Source: Microcebus murinus
Lineage: Eukaryota > Chordata > Mammalia > Primates > Cheirogaleidae
Assembly: GCF_040939455.1 (NCBI RefSeq)
Contig: NC_134120.1
Span: 1,642,501-1,706,500 of the forward strand
Length of the DNA stretch: 64,000 bases
Direction: 5' to 3'
Positions 49,700-61,861 of this stretch are shown here, in pieces. A program made the position numbers and the translations under genes. The number at the start of each line of letters is the position of its first letter. Positions within the stretch are counted from its first letter, which is position 1. A model generated the notes under the pieces. The model saw only the letters and a program-made list of their open reading frames with translations, was not told where the DNA came from and ran no database searches.

Positions 49700-50590
49700 A
49701 TGCACTTCAAACGGCAGGTATCGGAGCAGTCACGTAGCCAGAACAGGATGAGCAGTATTAAACAAGACCATTCGTGACCAATATCATGTTCTATCAGGCC
49801 ATTAACACGAAATGCAAGTGATTCATACAGCTGTTGAGAAATTCAAACCATTTTAAGCGGCTAGAAACCGTGCAGTCAAATGGAGACTTTCCCGGCCAAA
49901 GGAACAAGGCAAGTCCGTGTGAAATCCAGACACGTTCAAAGCCTTCCGTCCGCTCTCAAAACCCCTGCGTCCCCGAAGTCGGCGGGTGGCTGTGAGGACT
50001 TGTCCCGGTTGCTTACGTCTCCTCATGAGACCCGGCAGGGGGAGAGCCGCCGCCAGGCGGGGACGGTCCTGCCTGGGTGGGTGGTAGGCTGCTTGGGCGA
50101 TGACGCCCAGCTTGGTGCACGGCCACACTGTCCCGTGGGAGGCTACCCAGGTCCCCGAGACGTGAACCAGGCGGCACTGGGCCTGTCCTGCAGATTCCCC
50201 GCCCGTCCCGGTTGTTGCTCCTTGGCCGGGCCAGTGCCAGGCCTCGGTACTAGGACAGTGAGCACAGAGGCTGCTCTGGTTTCTGCATCTGCTCTGACGT
50301 TCCGCACGCTTGGCCACCGATTAGTTTTCCAAATTAGGCGCCAAACCTTACTCAATTTCGACCGGAATTGCGTCTGCTAAAAATATGTGCCCTGGGTGCA
50401 TTTTTGAAAGAAGCAGTGAGTCCGTGAATAAGTGTCCTTTTCGGGTGAGGTCACTGAGACAGAGGGAAAGGACAAGATAGTCCGGGTGCGGAAACACTGG
50501 AAGATTTCTGAGCTCTCGGTTCCGTTATGATATTCTTTGTCGTGTCATGAGCTTTGTCGCAAATAAGGCATAGTTGGAGATATTTTGCTC
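49700..50590. other. Unannotated stretch, no gene seen
   Basis: CpG-rich in the middle (49890-50340). The frames 49880-50380 (plus, 166 aa) and 49853-50317 (minus, 154 aa) overlap and are unrecognised. Confidence 0.4.
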
Positions 50591-50820
50591 TAAACACAGC
50601 GGCTCCTCTGTCCCCGTCTGATGGAGACCCGGACGCAGCTCACAGGTGCGCGAGCAGCAGGGCCGCGGCAGGAGGGGCCGAGCGCGGCGGCTCCTTCCCA
50701 GGCCGCGTCTCGGGCTGCGGGGCGGGCGTGGGGCGGGCGTGGGGCGGGCACGGGGTGGGCGCGGGAGGTGGGCACCTCGCCCGTTATCAGACAGGAGCCC
50801 GGACGGCTCACCCATCTTGT
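50590..50820. promoter_or_regulatory. Small CpG island with tandem GC boxes
   Basis: Dense CpG. Four 11-bp units, three carrying GGGGCGGG and one GGGGTGGG, start at 50719, 50730, 50741 and 50752. They form an Sp/KLF-type site array and a strong G-quadruplex-prone run on the plus strand. A promoter role is possible but no transcript is evident. Confidence 0.5.
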
Positions 50821-50859
50821 CTCCATGTCTTCCCGCTGGTCAGTTTGCTTTAGGTGAAA

Positions 50860-52450
50860 AATAATCCCTATTTGGATTTAGTTATTAACAGTAGAAAACT
50901 TTGAAATTTGAAACAAGCATTTTAACAGATGAAATTTTCAAATACATTTGAAAATAAAATGCACGGTCGAAATATCTTATGATAATATAATTATGTGACT
51001 ATGTTGGTAATAATAGCTATCTTTCCCTCAGCTATGTCTGAAGAAAACATACCATGCCTGAAAGAGAAACATTCAGTATTTATTTTTCAACTTATTCCAG
51101 TAGCTATAAAAGCATATTTGAACCAAAAGCATTATCTCTAATTGGGTGGCTTTTATTTGTGGAGCACATGTCTTTGAAATTTTATGAATGTGATTTTTTT
51201 TATTCCTTTATATAGAATTTATTTCCAAACTATATATATATATATGTTAATTTTGTCAAAGGCTAAAAAAATGAGGTTGAGGGTTTCAAAAATGCAAATT
51301 CGATATTGAAACTGTATGGTAGATGTGTTACCTTAGTCATTAGAACTGCTAAGTAATAATGGTGTGAGGGCTGCTGTATTTTCATCCTCTTTAAACACCT
51401 GTGGTATATTTGAAATACGAAAATGAATATGAGTGCAAAATAGATACATATGGTAAAATTGTGATTTTTCATTAATAACATAATTTCCATGCTGCATGCT
51501 TATGATATTAATAATCAGAAATAGTACTTCTGACTTACATCACTTTTTGATGATTAAAAAAGTGTTTGCCATAGATTTAGCTTTGTGTCATTTTCAGGGA
51601 ATTGTTCTGTATGTATCGATGACGCTTTCTGAAAAAACCAGACTGGCTTTAATTCCTGACATCTCAGATGGAAGGTGCAGGCTCCAACCGTCTACACTGG
51701 TGCAATGCTGCCACCAAATGGTAGAGACCACCATATAAAGCAGCTTAATACTGTGCTTGCAGAAAGACTCAGTTAATTTTGTTATATAAAAAGGATACTT
51801 TAAATCCAAAGATCCTGGCACTTTCACCAACTCACGCTTGTTTGCACACATACCTGGTTTTCAACAAAGAGCACACAATCAGGGTAATGAAGACACTTGT
51901 CGCTGTGTGTAATAGCTAAGGAGGAAGGCAACAATTTGGTGGCTTACGGTATTTACTATACATGCATGATAACGTTAACATTTGCTCAAATGGAAACGGC
52001 GGAGGCTTAAAATTGTGAACACATCAGTTGATACCAAAATGGCACTGAAACAGGTTTCTAGGCAAATGCAACATTCAGAGCTCTGAACTACTGCTTCGGG
52101 CACTAACTTAGTGTAGGAGCTGTGAATAAAGATAACAATAGCAATAATATCCTTAGTTAGGACAGAAATAAATTAATGTTTGTAATGTAGAATATAGCCA
52201 GGAAATCATTTTAGAGGTGTTCTTCATCATCCACTGCCAGGTTAGTTAAAAAATGCTTTAGGCTTGGAAAACGTTTTAGCGTAGGTATTTGGATTCTTTC
52301 AGTGGAGCTGGAACCTTTTGTGTTTCCAAGCAGATTACGTCGTTCAAGACGGTAGATAAAATGACTCTGACCCTTCTGTTCTGATTCACTGAAGATTGCC
52401 AAACAATGTATAATAAATAGATCCAATAATTTATGTTCTTGCAAAGGAAA
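50860..52450. promoter_or_regulatory. A/T-rich repeat-poor block with CTCF-like site
   Basis: A long A/T-rich block without recognisable transposons, apart from a (TA)n run at 51231-51246. At 51708-51721 'ctgccaccaaatgg' matches 12 of 14 positions of the CTCF core as remembered in reverse orientation. Low repeat content over this length suggests constraint, though old unrecognised repeats cannot be excluded. Confidence 0.3.
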
Positions 52451-53390
52451 AGTAACCTAAATCTCTTTAGAAAAGAACAATAAAGTTTTGAGAGGCAAAT
52501 TTGCCTTCATGTTTGTAGAATTTATTTCAGAATAGAATAATCAACTTTCAGAGTTAAGAACTTTATTCCTTAACTCTTTAATACAAACAATGTGAACTTT
52601 ATGGTTTAGTGACCAAGTTCAGAAATGTCAATTACTGACAACTTAGGCTTGTGAGACCTTTTAAGAAATTGAACAGATAAATAAATGGCATTTGGGTAGA
52701 AAATATAGTTTTTGGTAACCAGAGACTTATGAATATGTTAAATATCACATAAAAAAATGAGTATGTATATATGTAAATGTTAAAATATATTTTAGTTATT
52801 ATAAATATATAAATAATTGCTTAAATATATTATTTTACATGTAGCCTACCTTTCTCAATATAAACATGTTTAATTTTCTAATAAAGAAAACAATATTTAA
52901 GACATTAAATTTGGTGCTAAAGTATTTACAAAAATTTTATCTTATATTTATATGGTCCTAGAGATTACACAGCTTTAACATCATTTTTGAAATTTGCAAA
53001 ACAATATGTTTGGACATATATTTAGTATATTTATTCTTACATAAGAATGACTGAGTTGTTGCAATAAGTGGTATGATTTTCACTACTAGATATCAGACAC
53101 CATAATAACTGTACCGAAGCACAGCATCGGTTAATAAGAAAGTGGCCTGTTTCTCGGTGCCTAGGTTGTCAGTTAGGATGGGCAACAGAATGAGTATTTC
53201 TCTGCAACAAAAAGGGACTATAAATCAAATTATGCTTAGCCTGTGATTAGTTCTGTCCTTCATCCTGAATTTCCTTTCTTGTGTGGATTTGAGCCAACCC
53301 ATAATGTTATTTTAATTTAGTTTTTTGTATGTAATACATGCTCCTGTCAGGTAAATGAACTTGTCATGATTGAATTCAATGGATTATAAT
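52451..53390. other. A/T-rich stretch, no gene seen
   Basis: Strongly A/T-rich with TATA/TTTA runs at 52740-52860. No gene or repeat called. Confidence 0.4.
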
Positions 53391-53394
53391 GACC

Positions 53395-53600
53395 TTTTAT
53401 CTTTATTGCGGAGCTTAGCTCATGGTAGGCAGCACTGGCTTAAGCATCTCGGACGGGGGACGTGTCTTAATTGAAAGTCTCCATCCATCTTTAATGACAG
53501 TGTCATTACCGCCGCTGAATGCGCTCTTCCATTTGCGTCTCCCCTTTCAGAGCCCGCTTTCAGCAGCTCCGCCGGTGTGGGCCGGTGTGAAGGTGAAGGG
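53395..53600. promoter_or_regulatory. Candidate conserved element with TALE/homeodomain palindrome
   Basis: At 53492-53508 'taatgaca', G, 'tgtcatta' forms a perfect palindrome around one base. It joins TAAT (homeodomain) with TGACA/TGTCA (TALE class: MEIS, TGIF, PREP) half-sites. Nearby phrases such as 'gtcttaattgaaagtctcc' and 'catccatctttaatgac' look conserved. Binding is inferred only. Confidence 0.35.
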
Positions 53601-53969
53601 ATGGCGGTGTCTAAGTTTCCGACTGTGAAACCACCAGGACAGTCACTCCCCGGCGACTGCTTTGCCCCATTTCCCCCGATGGTGCACCAGGGACCTTCTC
53701 TCCAGGGACAGACTCACAGCGAGTCCCTCCGGAGAAGACACGGCAGCGACCCTGGGTGGGGGGGGTCCTGGCAGAGCCGGGGGCCAGTTGGCGCCGGCCA
53801 CCTGAGCATTTACAGGCTGTGGACCCAGGTCTGTGGTCGTCAGCCTTGAGAACCAGCACGAGTAGAATAACGATCTTGCTGAGATTCAGAGAAAGCGTCT
53901 GGCTAGTTTGATCTTAAATTCTGATTTCCAGTAAAACACTCAGACTTTATAAAGTAATTAATAAATGTG
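53601..53969. other. Unannotated stretch, no gene seen
   Basis: Moderately GC-rich. Frames at 53577-53849 (plus) and 53611-53859 (minus) are unrecognised. Confidence 0.4.
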
Positions 53970-53999
53970 CAGGTATGGCTACTTACATAGCCATACCTG
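53970..53999. repeat. 12-bp perfect inverted repeat
   Basis: 'caggtatggcta' (53970-53981) and 'tagccatacctg' (53988-53999) are exact reverse complements with a 6-base spacer. It is probably a small template-switch product. Confidence 0.95.
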
Positions 54000-54021
54000 T
54001 GCGCTTGAGTCTATGTATTAA

Positions 54022-54072
54022 TATATATATATATACACACATACACATCAATGTACACACACAAACACAAAT
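54022..54072. repeat. TA/CA microsatellite
   Basis: (TA)n passes into imperfect ACACAT/ACAC units. Confidence 0.85.
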
Positions 54073-56915
54073 ATATTTGCATATTTGTGGCTGTTCTAGA
54101 CTGATTTTTTTAATTAGCTAAGGTTTCTTTGATTTTAAATACTAAAAAGAAACTCTGAGCAATATTTTTTAGAAGTATGTTATAGATCACAAATATTTTA
54201 TAGTATATACATATCATTGATTGCTTTTAAGATAGAGTCCAGCAATGACGCTACAGTGACTATTTCCTCAGAATTTACAAACTGAAACACTTTTAAAAAT
54301 CTGTATCAGTTTGTGCCTCACTATTTCCAACATTTGGCCACAATAAATGTTTCCAAAAGCCTTGCTATTGTGTGCACTATGGTGAATAATTTATGCAACA
54401 ATGAGGCAGGGATTTTAATTGATAGCGATTAGTGAACTTTCTAAATCTGCAAAACTTCAGCAAGCTTAAGTTCCCAATAAATGCCAGTGTCTATTTTTAT
54501 CCACCAGCCTCTATGTCACAGAAAGCCAAATGCATCCGCCTGCAGCTGCTAGCGCGACAAATGCCGCCACGGTCTTTTGTCCCACCTGGGGTGCCGTGGG
54601 GGCGCCACCCCGCGCCCTCATGTTGAGAGTGTTGTTTGCATTTGCTGTCTGTTTTTTGGTTTTTTTTGTTTGGTTTTTTTTTTTACGAGAAGGAGGAGGA
54701 TTGTTTTTGTTTTTGTTTTTATGGAATGATATCCCGGTGACGCTCAGGTTCTTATGACCAGGGTTGGCGTGTGGGTGCAGGGGAGGGAAGCCGGGAGTCC
54801 GGAAGGCCCCATGTTACTCTGATGGAGCGTGCTTGCTGCAAAACACGCTCCCAATTTGACAAGGAACGGCAGATTATTTTAAACAATCTCCGCACGGTTT
54901 TCCGTGCTTCTGGAAAACTGAGTGCTGGAGAGGGAGCGTGGGCAGCCTCAGCATGACGCGGGAGCGTACCGCGGCGCGATAGCTGCTCTCTCCGTCTTTA
55001 CTCTCGTCGTGTTTTACATCGGAGACTGTGCGTGCTTTTGAGTCTCAAATTCCTTCAGGGGAACCGAGCAATGCATTTTCACGTGCGTTCCTAGCCTGGT
55101 AGCGTGTTTAACCACGTAACAAATTATTAGGAAAATCGCAGAGTCCTTTTCTCAAAATTTGAGGAAGTCATCTTTCATACTTTAAACCCATGTTCTAAAA
55201 CTTTACTGGAAAATATTTTAAAAAATCAATAATCCAGAATGAAATTCCTGGTGAGAAGAGGAAGTGGACTTCTTTTGATTTTAAACGTGTTTAGGGAATC
55301 GCGTGGTCAGGAATCATGGGGATTTTGTTACTGTTAATTTGAATAGCAGTATTCACGCACTTGGAAAACCACAGAGCGAGGCGTGCATCCAGAAGGCCAG
55401 GCTGAAGAGCCCCAGCTGATGTGGTGTTTTCTGCTCAGTCGGTGTTGTTTTCCTCCTCAAAATGCAGACGGATGCTCAAGAAATGCACTTGTCTGTTTTC
55501 CAAAGCAGCCCCTGCTCTTGTTCCTGCTCTTCCACCACGGCTGCTGCTGAGACAGCTTGCAGAGTGGGGCACGGTGGGGCGCAGCGTCCCTCTGTCCAGA
55601 CAGCAGCTCTGAGGCAGAGCAAGGGGTGAGCTACACGTTCCCACCGATGCCGCCCTGCCGCTCCCTTAGGGGTTCAGACGGTGCACGTGTGCCGGGCGTC
55701 GGTGCAGACTCCACGTCATGGTGCACGCTGTCCTGGGTGTGTACACTCCGTGCAAGAAACCAGGACCCCTGAGGGCCTACAGTCCAGGCGTACCCTGTCA
55801 TCCTCCGCCAGGCCCTAAACAGAGGGGCATTCGGTGCTGGGCGTCCCCGGCCTCATCCCACGTGGCTCCACGTGGCCGCAGTGCTCTGCGTGTCCTGCGT
55901 GTCCTGCCCTGGCTCTGACCTCACTCTCGCAGCCACCCCGCAGATCCGAGGACGGCCAGCGTTGCTCCCAGTCCTGGCCCCAGCCTGGCCCGTGTCCTGC
56001 TGCAGAATGGCTGGCCAGCGGCCGGTGGGTCGCCCCTTCTTCAGGTCCAGGTGGGCAGACGTCTGCAACAAGACCCACAGACCCACCTGCCGGGGCCTGA
56101 ATGGGTCTCATCCGTCCACGCACCATCTCAGACTCCGGCTCTGCCCTCCCATCGCAGCCCCTTAATTGACTCCTCTTATGCATCCACTCTGCTTCCGCCT
56201 TGGCTCAAATGACCCAACCCAGCGCACGCCACCCGGCCTATTAGCCTGTTTATAGTTACATTTGACTCTCTGAGATAAAGGGTGTATAAGTGCTTTATAA
56301 ACTCTAGGGTACTCACTAAAAGTAATAGACTCTTCACCAATCGGATCTTGTAATCAACTACTTAAACAATATCCCAGATAACGTCCTGGACTCTCGGGCC
56401 CACTTGACTTTTGTCCCGTTTGCTAAATCAATGTCCTGACAACCGAGCCGCACTTAGCGACGCTTCTGCGCTCTCCGTCGGGGCCAGCCCGCTGCTCAGC
56501 GCGCCGTGCGCAGAGGCCCTCCGATTCGACTCTTGGAAAATCCTCCAGTTCCAAGAAGCACGTCCAGCTCCCCAGCGGTCACCGCTCTGCCTGGCACCTG
56601 GCCGGTTCCCAGGGAAGGTCTGAGAGCGGGGACACTCTTCCTCCGGGCTCCGGGCTAGCACCTCTGCTCGCTCCAGGAGACGGCTGTCCCTGCCCTGCAG
56701 AGCTGAGCAGGGACACCAAGGCCAGCTGCGATCTTCCGCTTCTGCACGTCGAAGTCGATCTGTGCACCACGCAGGCTGTTCCTCCTCTCAGCCTGGCTGA
56801 GGAAGATGCTCTTCAAAGGCGGTAAGCTGGCAAGGTCGGGTCTCGTGTGGCACTGCCTGCTCATGCCAAGGTCTGTGATGTCCGTGGCCGCCCCCGTCTC
56901 CTCTCTTCAGCTGCT
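54073..56915. other. Unannotated stretch, no gene seen
   Basis: A/T-rich to about 54500, then a T/G-rich tract (54650-54720), then GC-richer from 55400. Overlapping unrecognised frames lie at 55815-56183 (minus) and 55834-56165 (plus). No repeat confidently called. Confidence 0.4.
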
Positions 56916-56933
56916 CCCCCCCCCCCCCCCCCC
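56916..56933. repeat. 18-base poly-C tract
   Basis: Eighteen consecutive C. Length-unstable and capable of i-motif/G-quadruplex structures. Confidence 0.97.
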
Positions 56934-58579
56934 GTGTTAGCCCTCCAAGCTCCGCGTCCTCCAGAAGGCGGGAAGCCTAGAAAACCCATTTCCTCCTCCT
57001 TGCGGATCCTCGCTGCCCTGCACTCCTGCTTTTCCTTTTGACACACAGTCATTTTGGACAGAAGGGTGGTGTTCATCGTTTTATCTGCACAGCAGCCAAC
57101 AGTCCTTAGCTTCCTTCAACCTGGCTCTTGGTCTGTCTCCTACAGTCCCCTCCCCAGGTTCTCAGAAACCAAGTGGCCAGGAGATGAGCCCATTCTTGGG
57201 CGGGCTGTGCCCCTGACCACTGTGACGCCCTCGGCAGTTTAGGGCCCCCGAGGACACCTCCGGGTGGAGACGCCCTCATTTCCCGGGGTCTGCGGGTCTC
57301 CCTGCCCCCTTCCTCTCTTCCTTCTGCAATTCTCCAGCCAGCGACAGCCCTCCAGGTCCATTGACTCACAGTCTGCCCTCTTTTCAGGAGATGCGGTTAT
57401 TTATCCTGAAGAGTTAAACTGGCATCGACCCGTGCAAACGAGCAGCAAGTCAAGGCCCTTGCTCTGAGGGTGCTCAGATCTCCACGCGAGAAGCCGAGGC
57501 GACCGGGCATTACCCGAGAGACACACCGAGGCAGCGGTCAGAACCGAGCTCCCCCTTTCCGAGTTCCAGCTCTCCTCGCCAATGTCACTTCAGGAAAACC
57601 ATCATCTTCCCGGCCCAGCACCCTCATCGGCTCTGTCCCCTCTTCCGTGGGTCCTGGCCCCCACCTGTCCCCACCGATGCTTTCTTCATTCTCCGCGAGC
57701 CTCTTACCCCCCACCTCTGTTCCTGGATCAGAGACTCCCCTGTCACCCAGTGCTTCCTGCAGACCACTGGGCTTGAATCTCTGCTCCTTTCACCGTGAAA
57801 TGGCTCAAAAACTCGGGGCGCTCCAGGTTCCTAACGGGGAAAACGTGTAAGTCTCTGAGCTCAGTGCTTAAGGCCCTCTACGGGCATTTTGCCCTTACCG
57901 CTGTTCCTTCCTAACAAGTCCACGTACGTTTTTGCCAGAATATCCCTAGTTCAGGGCTGTCTTCTCTTTGGCCCAAGAAGCTTCTCTGCTTGCTTGAGCG
58001 CCCCTCGCCTAAACGGCACTTCCCCCACACCAGCCCCTGCACGACGCACCCCTCGTCATTTTAACCAGCAGGATTTCCGCTGATAATCTACGAATCATCG
58101 AAACCACCCTTTGCCATCCGGTCGGCCGCTTAGCTACTCTCTGTTTCATAAAGAGTGTAGTGCTATTCCATCGGAACGGATCTGGGGTTGAATTATGACT
58201 TGGCGATTTTTTTTATGTGTGTGAAGTTGAGTGAATGATTTGACCCCACAGTTTCCTTTCTAAAGGTAATGGGCATCATTACTTCCTAGTGCTGTGGAAG
58301 AGTGATCAGCTACCTCAGTGTTTCATGCAGACTTTGGTACATGGTACATAGTATGGGTTTCTCAAAGTTGAGTTTCTTTCCCCTTTCCCAGGACTAAGAC
58401 CTCGAGTTGGTTTATTTTCTCTTGGTGCCACCTAGACCTAACACTGTGATGGCACGTTGAGTCAGCGTGTAGCGTAATGAATTATGAAAAGAATCCAAAA
58501 GAATTGAATTTTGGTAGTTATATCAATCTAGACACCTTTGTTCCAACGATACACTTAAGCATGCTGGTGAAAACTCCTG
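56934..58579. other. Unannotated stretch, no gene seen
   Basis: C/T-rich plus strand to about 58080, then ordinary sequence. The 126-aa plus frame 57470-57850 is Pro/Ser-rich and unrecognised. Confidence 0.4.
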
Positions 58580-58626
58580 CACACACACACACACACACAC
58601 GCGCACACACATGCATGCACACACAT
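58580..58626. repeat. (CA)n microsatellite with interruptions
   Basis: About ten CA units followed by CGCG, further CA units and ATGCATGCA. Confidence 0.93.
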
Positions 58627-59012
58627 GTTTAACACATATATGATAAATAGAATAATAGTGTGTTATCTAATATTATCAAATTTCTTTTATTCAAATGAAT
58701 CCTTAGAACCTTAAGAATTATAGGCAGATGCTCATGTTTATAATAAAAGTAATAAACATGTTAGAAAAATGTTTTCTAAACAGACAATAACAAAACATCT
58801 TTAAAGAATGGTGAATGTGATCTTAGAGCAAATTTTCTTTAATGATTTTTTTTTTAAAAAATATCAGGCCTAACTTGGTAATGGTATCATCTGAATCCAT
58901 TTTCTTACGGAAGGTTAATACATGCATTCTTTCAAATGAATAGGTAGTGCTCCATAAAGTCATCAATTACGTGCACAAATTTTATGTCATTTCTTTAATC
59001 TATCTGGGTGTT

Positions 59013-59059
59013 CTCTTCACTCAGGAGTGAAGAGTGAAGGGCGTTCATCCTTCACTCTT
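59013..59059. repeat. Three-arm inverted repeat with competing hairpins
   Basis: 'ctcttcact' (59013-59021) pairs with 'agtgaagag' (59026-59034). Alternatively 'aagagtgaagg' (59030-59040) pairs with 'ccttcactctt' (59049-59059). The two hairpins share 59030-59034 and exclude each other. No transcript is known here. Confidence 0.9.
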
Positions 59060-59464
59060 GAAACCACAGAGATCATTGAGTTGCTTGTAAGCTCATCCAA
59101 GCTCCTTCTACGGCGGCTCTTAAAGCAGGTGCCTGCTGAAGAGGACTCTCTGGTCAGGAAAGCCGTCTACTCGACACTTTCTGCAGACGATAACCTCGTA
59201 TACGTACTGCGTCGTAAAATAGCCAGCGCCGAGCTAGCTCAGTCTGTTTCGCTCTGACGCCACTGGGCCGCGGTACCCTCGGGGCTGAGTCCGCAGCGGG
59301 AACGCCGAGCTCAGGTGACAGCGGCACGTTGCCGTGGCAGCTGCCTCTGCTTCTCACTGGACAACCTGGACCTTTTCCTCTCCAGGAATCATCTTTACCT
59401 TTGCGGGGACATCATTATCAGTGTCACTATTACTGGCTCCTGTATATCCATATATGTTTATCAG

Positions 59465-59570
59465 CCCCACAGAGTCATGACAAAGTAGAGTTGGAAGGGA
59501 CCTTTGAAATGACTAGGTTCACTCCCCTCCCTTTACAGATGAGAAGGGTGAAGTCTAGCAAAACTTAAAC
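59465..59570. mobile_element. Ancient interspersed repeat piece, family uncertain
   Basis: The run 'gagttggaagggacctttga', then 'ctccctttacagatgagaag', resembles the widespread motif 'ttttacagatgaggaaactg' of very old MIR or hAT repeats. Only this core is recognisable. Confidence 0.45.
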
Positions 59571-59689
59571 ACCTTGCATTAAAAAAAAAAAAAACCTGTC
59601 ACAATTTTCATGAATACATTGTATCTTTCTCTCTAGGTGCAAAGGCGCTCGGAGCAGGGCTGGGGAAGATCACCCCCACAGGGCCTTAG

Positions 59690-61060
59690 GGAAGTCTGCA
59701 CAATCGGATGGAAAGATTTTGAAGTCTGGGTTAGAGAATTTATGAAGGCAAATTAAACGAGTTCCTTCAAATGTTGTTCATGGACGGACATATCCATTTC
59801 TGAAAAAAGGATATTTATCCAGCTTGCATTATTAGTCAAAGCATCAAAATGTAATTAACACAGTGAATTTTAATCAGAGGTCAAAAATTGTGTTTCTTTG
59901 ACCCTCTGAAGAGTCCATAGATCGATTTTATGATTTCTAGAATCCCCTGAAATTGTATTTGAATTTCCTGTGTGTGCATGTGCGTGTGTGTGTTTTCCGG
60001 GGAAAGGGTCTGAGGGAGAAAGGGTGTGTGGGCCGATAACAATCACGGGCAGATCGATGGTTCCTTGTGAGGAGGAGACGGCTCTTTCACACGCAAGGCA
60101 TCCCCGTGTTCTCTAAGGAAGCCCTCCGGCACATCTAGCGATCTCTGCCCACCGTGGCAACGGCAAGCCATGGAGGACCGCTCGAGGTTGCCCGGCACCA
60201 GGCGTGGTGCTCGAACAATCAAAATTGAAAGATAAAGGAATAGTGGCAAATTCCAAAGGAAGAAATCCGATAAAATTAAAGTGTAATAGACACTTCAAAC
60301 TGTGTGATCTGACCTAATAAGTTATTAATAGGGAACCATTACTCCTCATACATTTTTTATTAGGAAGGCATTGCCTTTTTGTCAAGATTAGTGGATTATA
60401 AAATATTTGTGCTACACAATATAAATGACCCTACCTATTAATAAGTCTCCAGAAAGATATGCTTAAATTGAATTACATTAGGAAGAGAAGTGCCAACAGT
60501 AAATTAGGCATAATTAATGGGGGCACATAAATAAACCAGATATGGAGGGAAAGGACATTCTGCCCATTGATCATTTTGAGAATTAATTGCCGATATATTC
60601 TAATGACGTACCGACTACTACTGTTTGCGTAAGGGCGGTTTTATAGAGGGTGAAATCCATGTAATTATGAATATGTATTATAATTTATAGCTGAGGGTTA
60701 ACTAGGTTGGTCACATGACTCTAATTAGTGGACATAATTTTGAAAAGCTAAAAGCTACCACTTAAAATAAAACACAATATTGCAACAAGGGCTCATTAAG
60801 ATTTGCTACAGTGGCTTCCCTGTGAATCGGGTGCTAGCTGCTTCCAGCGAGCTTGGTGTGAGACCGCCAGGGCAGTCCCTGCCGGACGTGCCGGCGTGGC
60901 CACCCCACGTTATTATCTCCGTGGGCCTGCGCCAGCAATCCACTTAGTGTTGCAATATCTCAGAGTTGCAGGAAATCATGTTCCACGTCTCATTCACATA
61001 ATGGGCGATGCCAGTGGAGCTACACCGCGGATGAGCACCTGGCTCACGTCCATCTGCAAA
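59690..61060. promoter_or_regulatory. Candidate conserved non-coding cluster
   Basis: Long A/T-rich, repeat-free block crowded with homeodomain-like cores: 'gcattattagtcaaagcatc', 'aatgtaattaacacagtg', 'aggcataattaatggggg', 'gagaattaattgccgatat' and 'gactctaattagtggacat'. CNE-like composition is strongest at 60230-60790. A GT-rich stretch lies at 59969-59992. Confidence 0.4.
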
Positions 61061-61855
61061 CACACACAGGTCTCCCTGATGTCACGGCGGCCTTCCAGGC
61101 AAACAGGTCCACGGCCGAGTTTCTGGACGCTTCGGACATGAAGTGTTCCCAGTCAATAATGGTTCCAGGTAGGAGTCTTTGCGGCTGTAGCATGCTGGTT
61201 TTATAATTATACATACTATTTTTTGTGTGCTTAGAGGAGTCAGCATCATGCCCTAGATCTTTCTGTTTGCTCACAGTAAGCTAGTCTAATTAAAAAATGT
61301 TCAACATTCAATTTACAATAATTGCCAACGCAAAACGAATAAAGCTAATCAACCTCTTACTTGCTAGCCCGGGTTATTAATGCAGAACAGATGCAGTGAA
61401 GCGACGTTCAGGCCAGAGGGGCGCGAGGTGAGCGGGGGACGCAGAAGCCCCGACCCCACCTGAGCCGAGCCCCGGCGGGCCAGCCCTTGCTGGGCGTGGG
61501 GGCAGGCGGTGTGAACTTGCCGTGCGTGCCGCCCCCTCCTCCATGTGCTTTGGGAGCAGGTGTGCTCAGTGATAGTGCGAGAACCCCAGGCTCAGTGGAA
61601 GAGAATTCCTTAAGTGTGTCAGTGCCATTCCTACTCCGCTTTGAGCTGAAGTGCTTCACACGGGGCAAATGCATGCCATTCACGCGTGTGCTGGGGCGAA
61701 TGCATGCTATTCACACGTGCACCGTGCTCCCTCCTCAGCCTTTCAGAAATGCTGTTATCGGCAGCCCCCACTGTGACACCATGTGCAAGGTAAGACAGAA
61801 TGAGAGAAAGCTGGAGCCTTCTCTGAAGGGCGGGACACAATCGTATATTTAAGAA
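61061..61855. other. Unannotated stretch, no gene seen
   Basis: A GC-rich section at 61400-61560 sits within ordinary sequence. A near-duplicate phrase 'atgccattcacgcgtg' / 'atgctattcacacgtg' occurs at about 61674 and 61704. No gene recognised. Confidence 0.4.
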
Positions 61856-61861
61856 AAAGAT

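Larger units (their letters stand above)
58627..59689. other. Unannotated stretch, no gene seen
   Basis: It includes the three-arm inverted repeat at 59013-59059 and the ancient repeat piece at 59465-59570; the rest is unrecognised. An A run lies at about 59581-59594. Confidence 0.4.
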
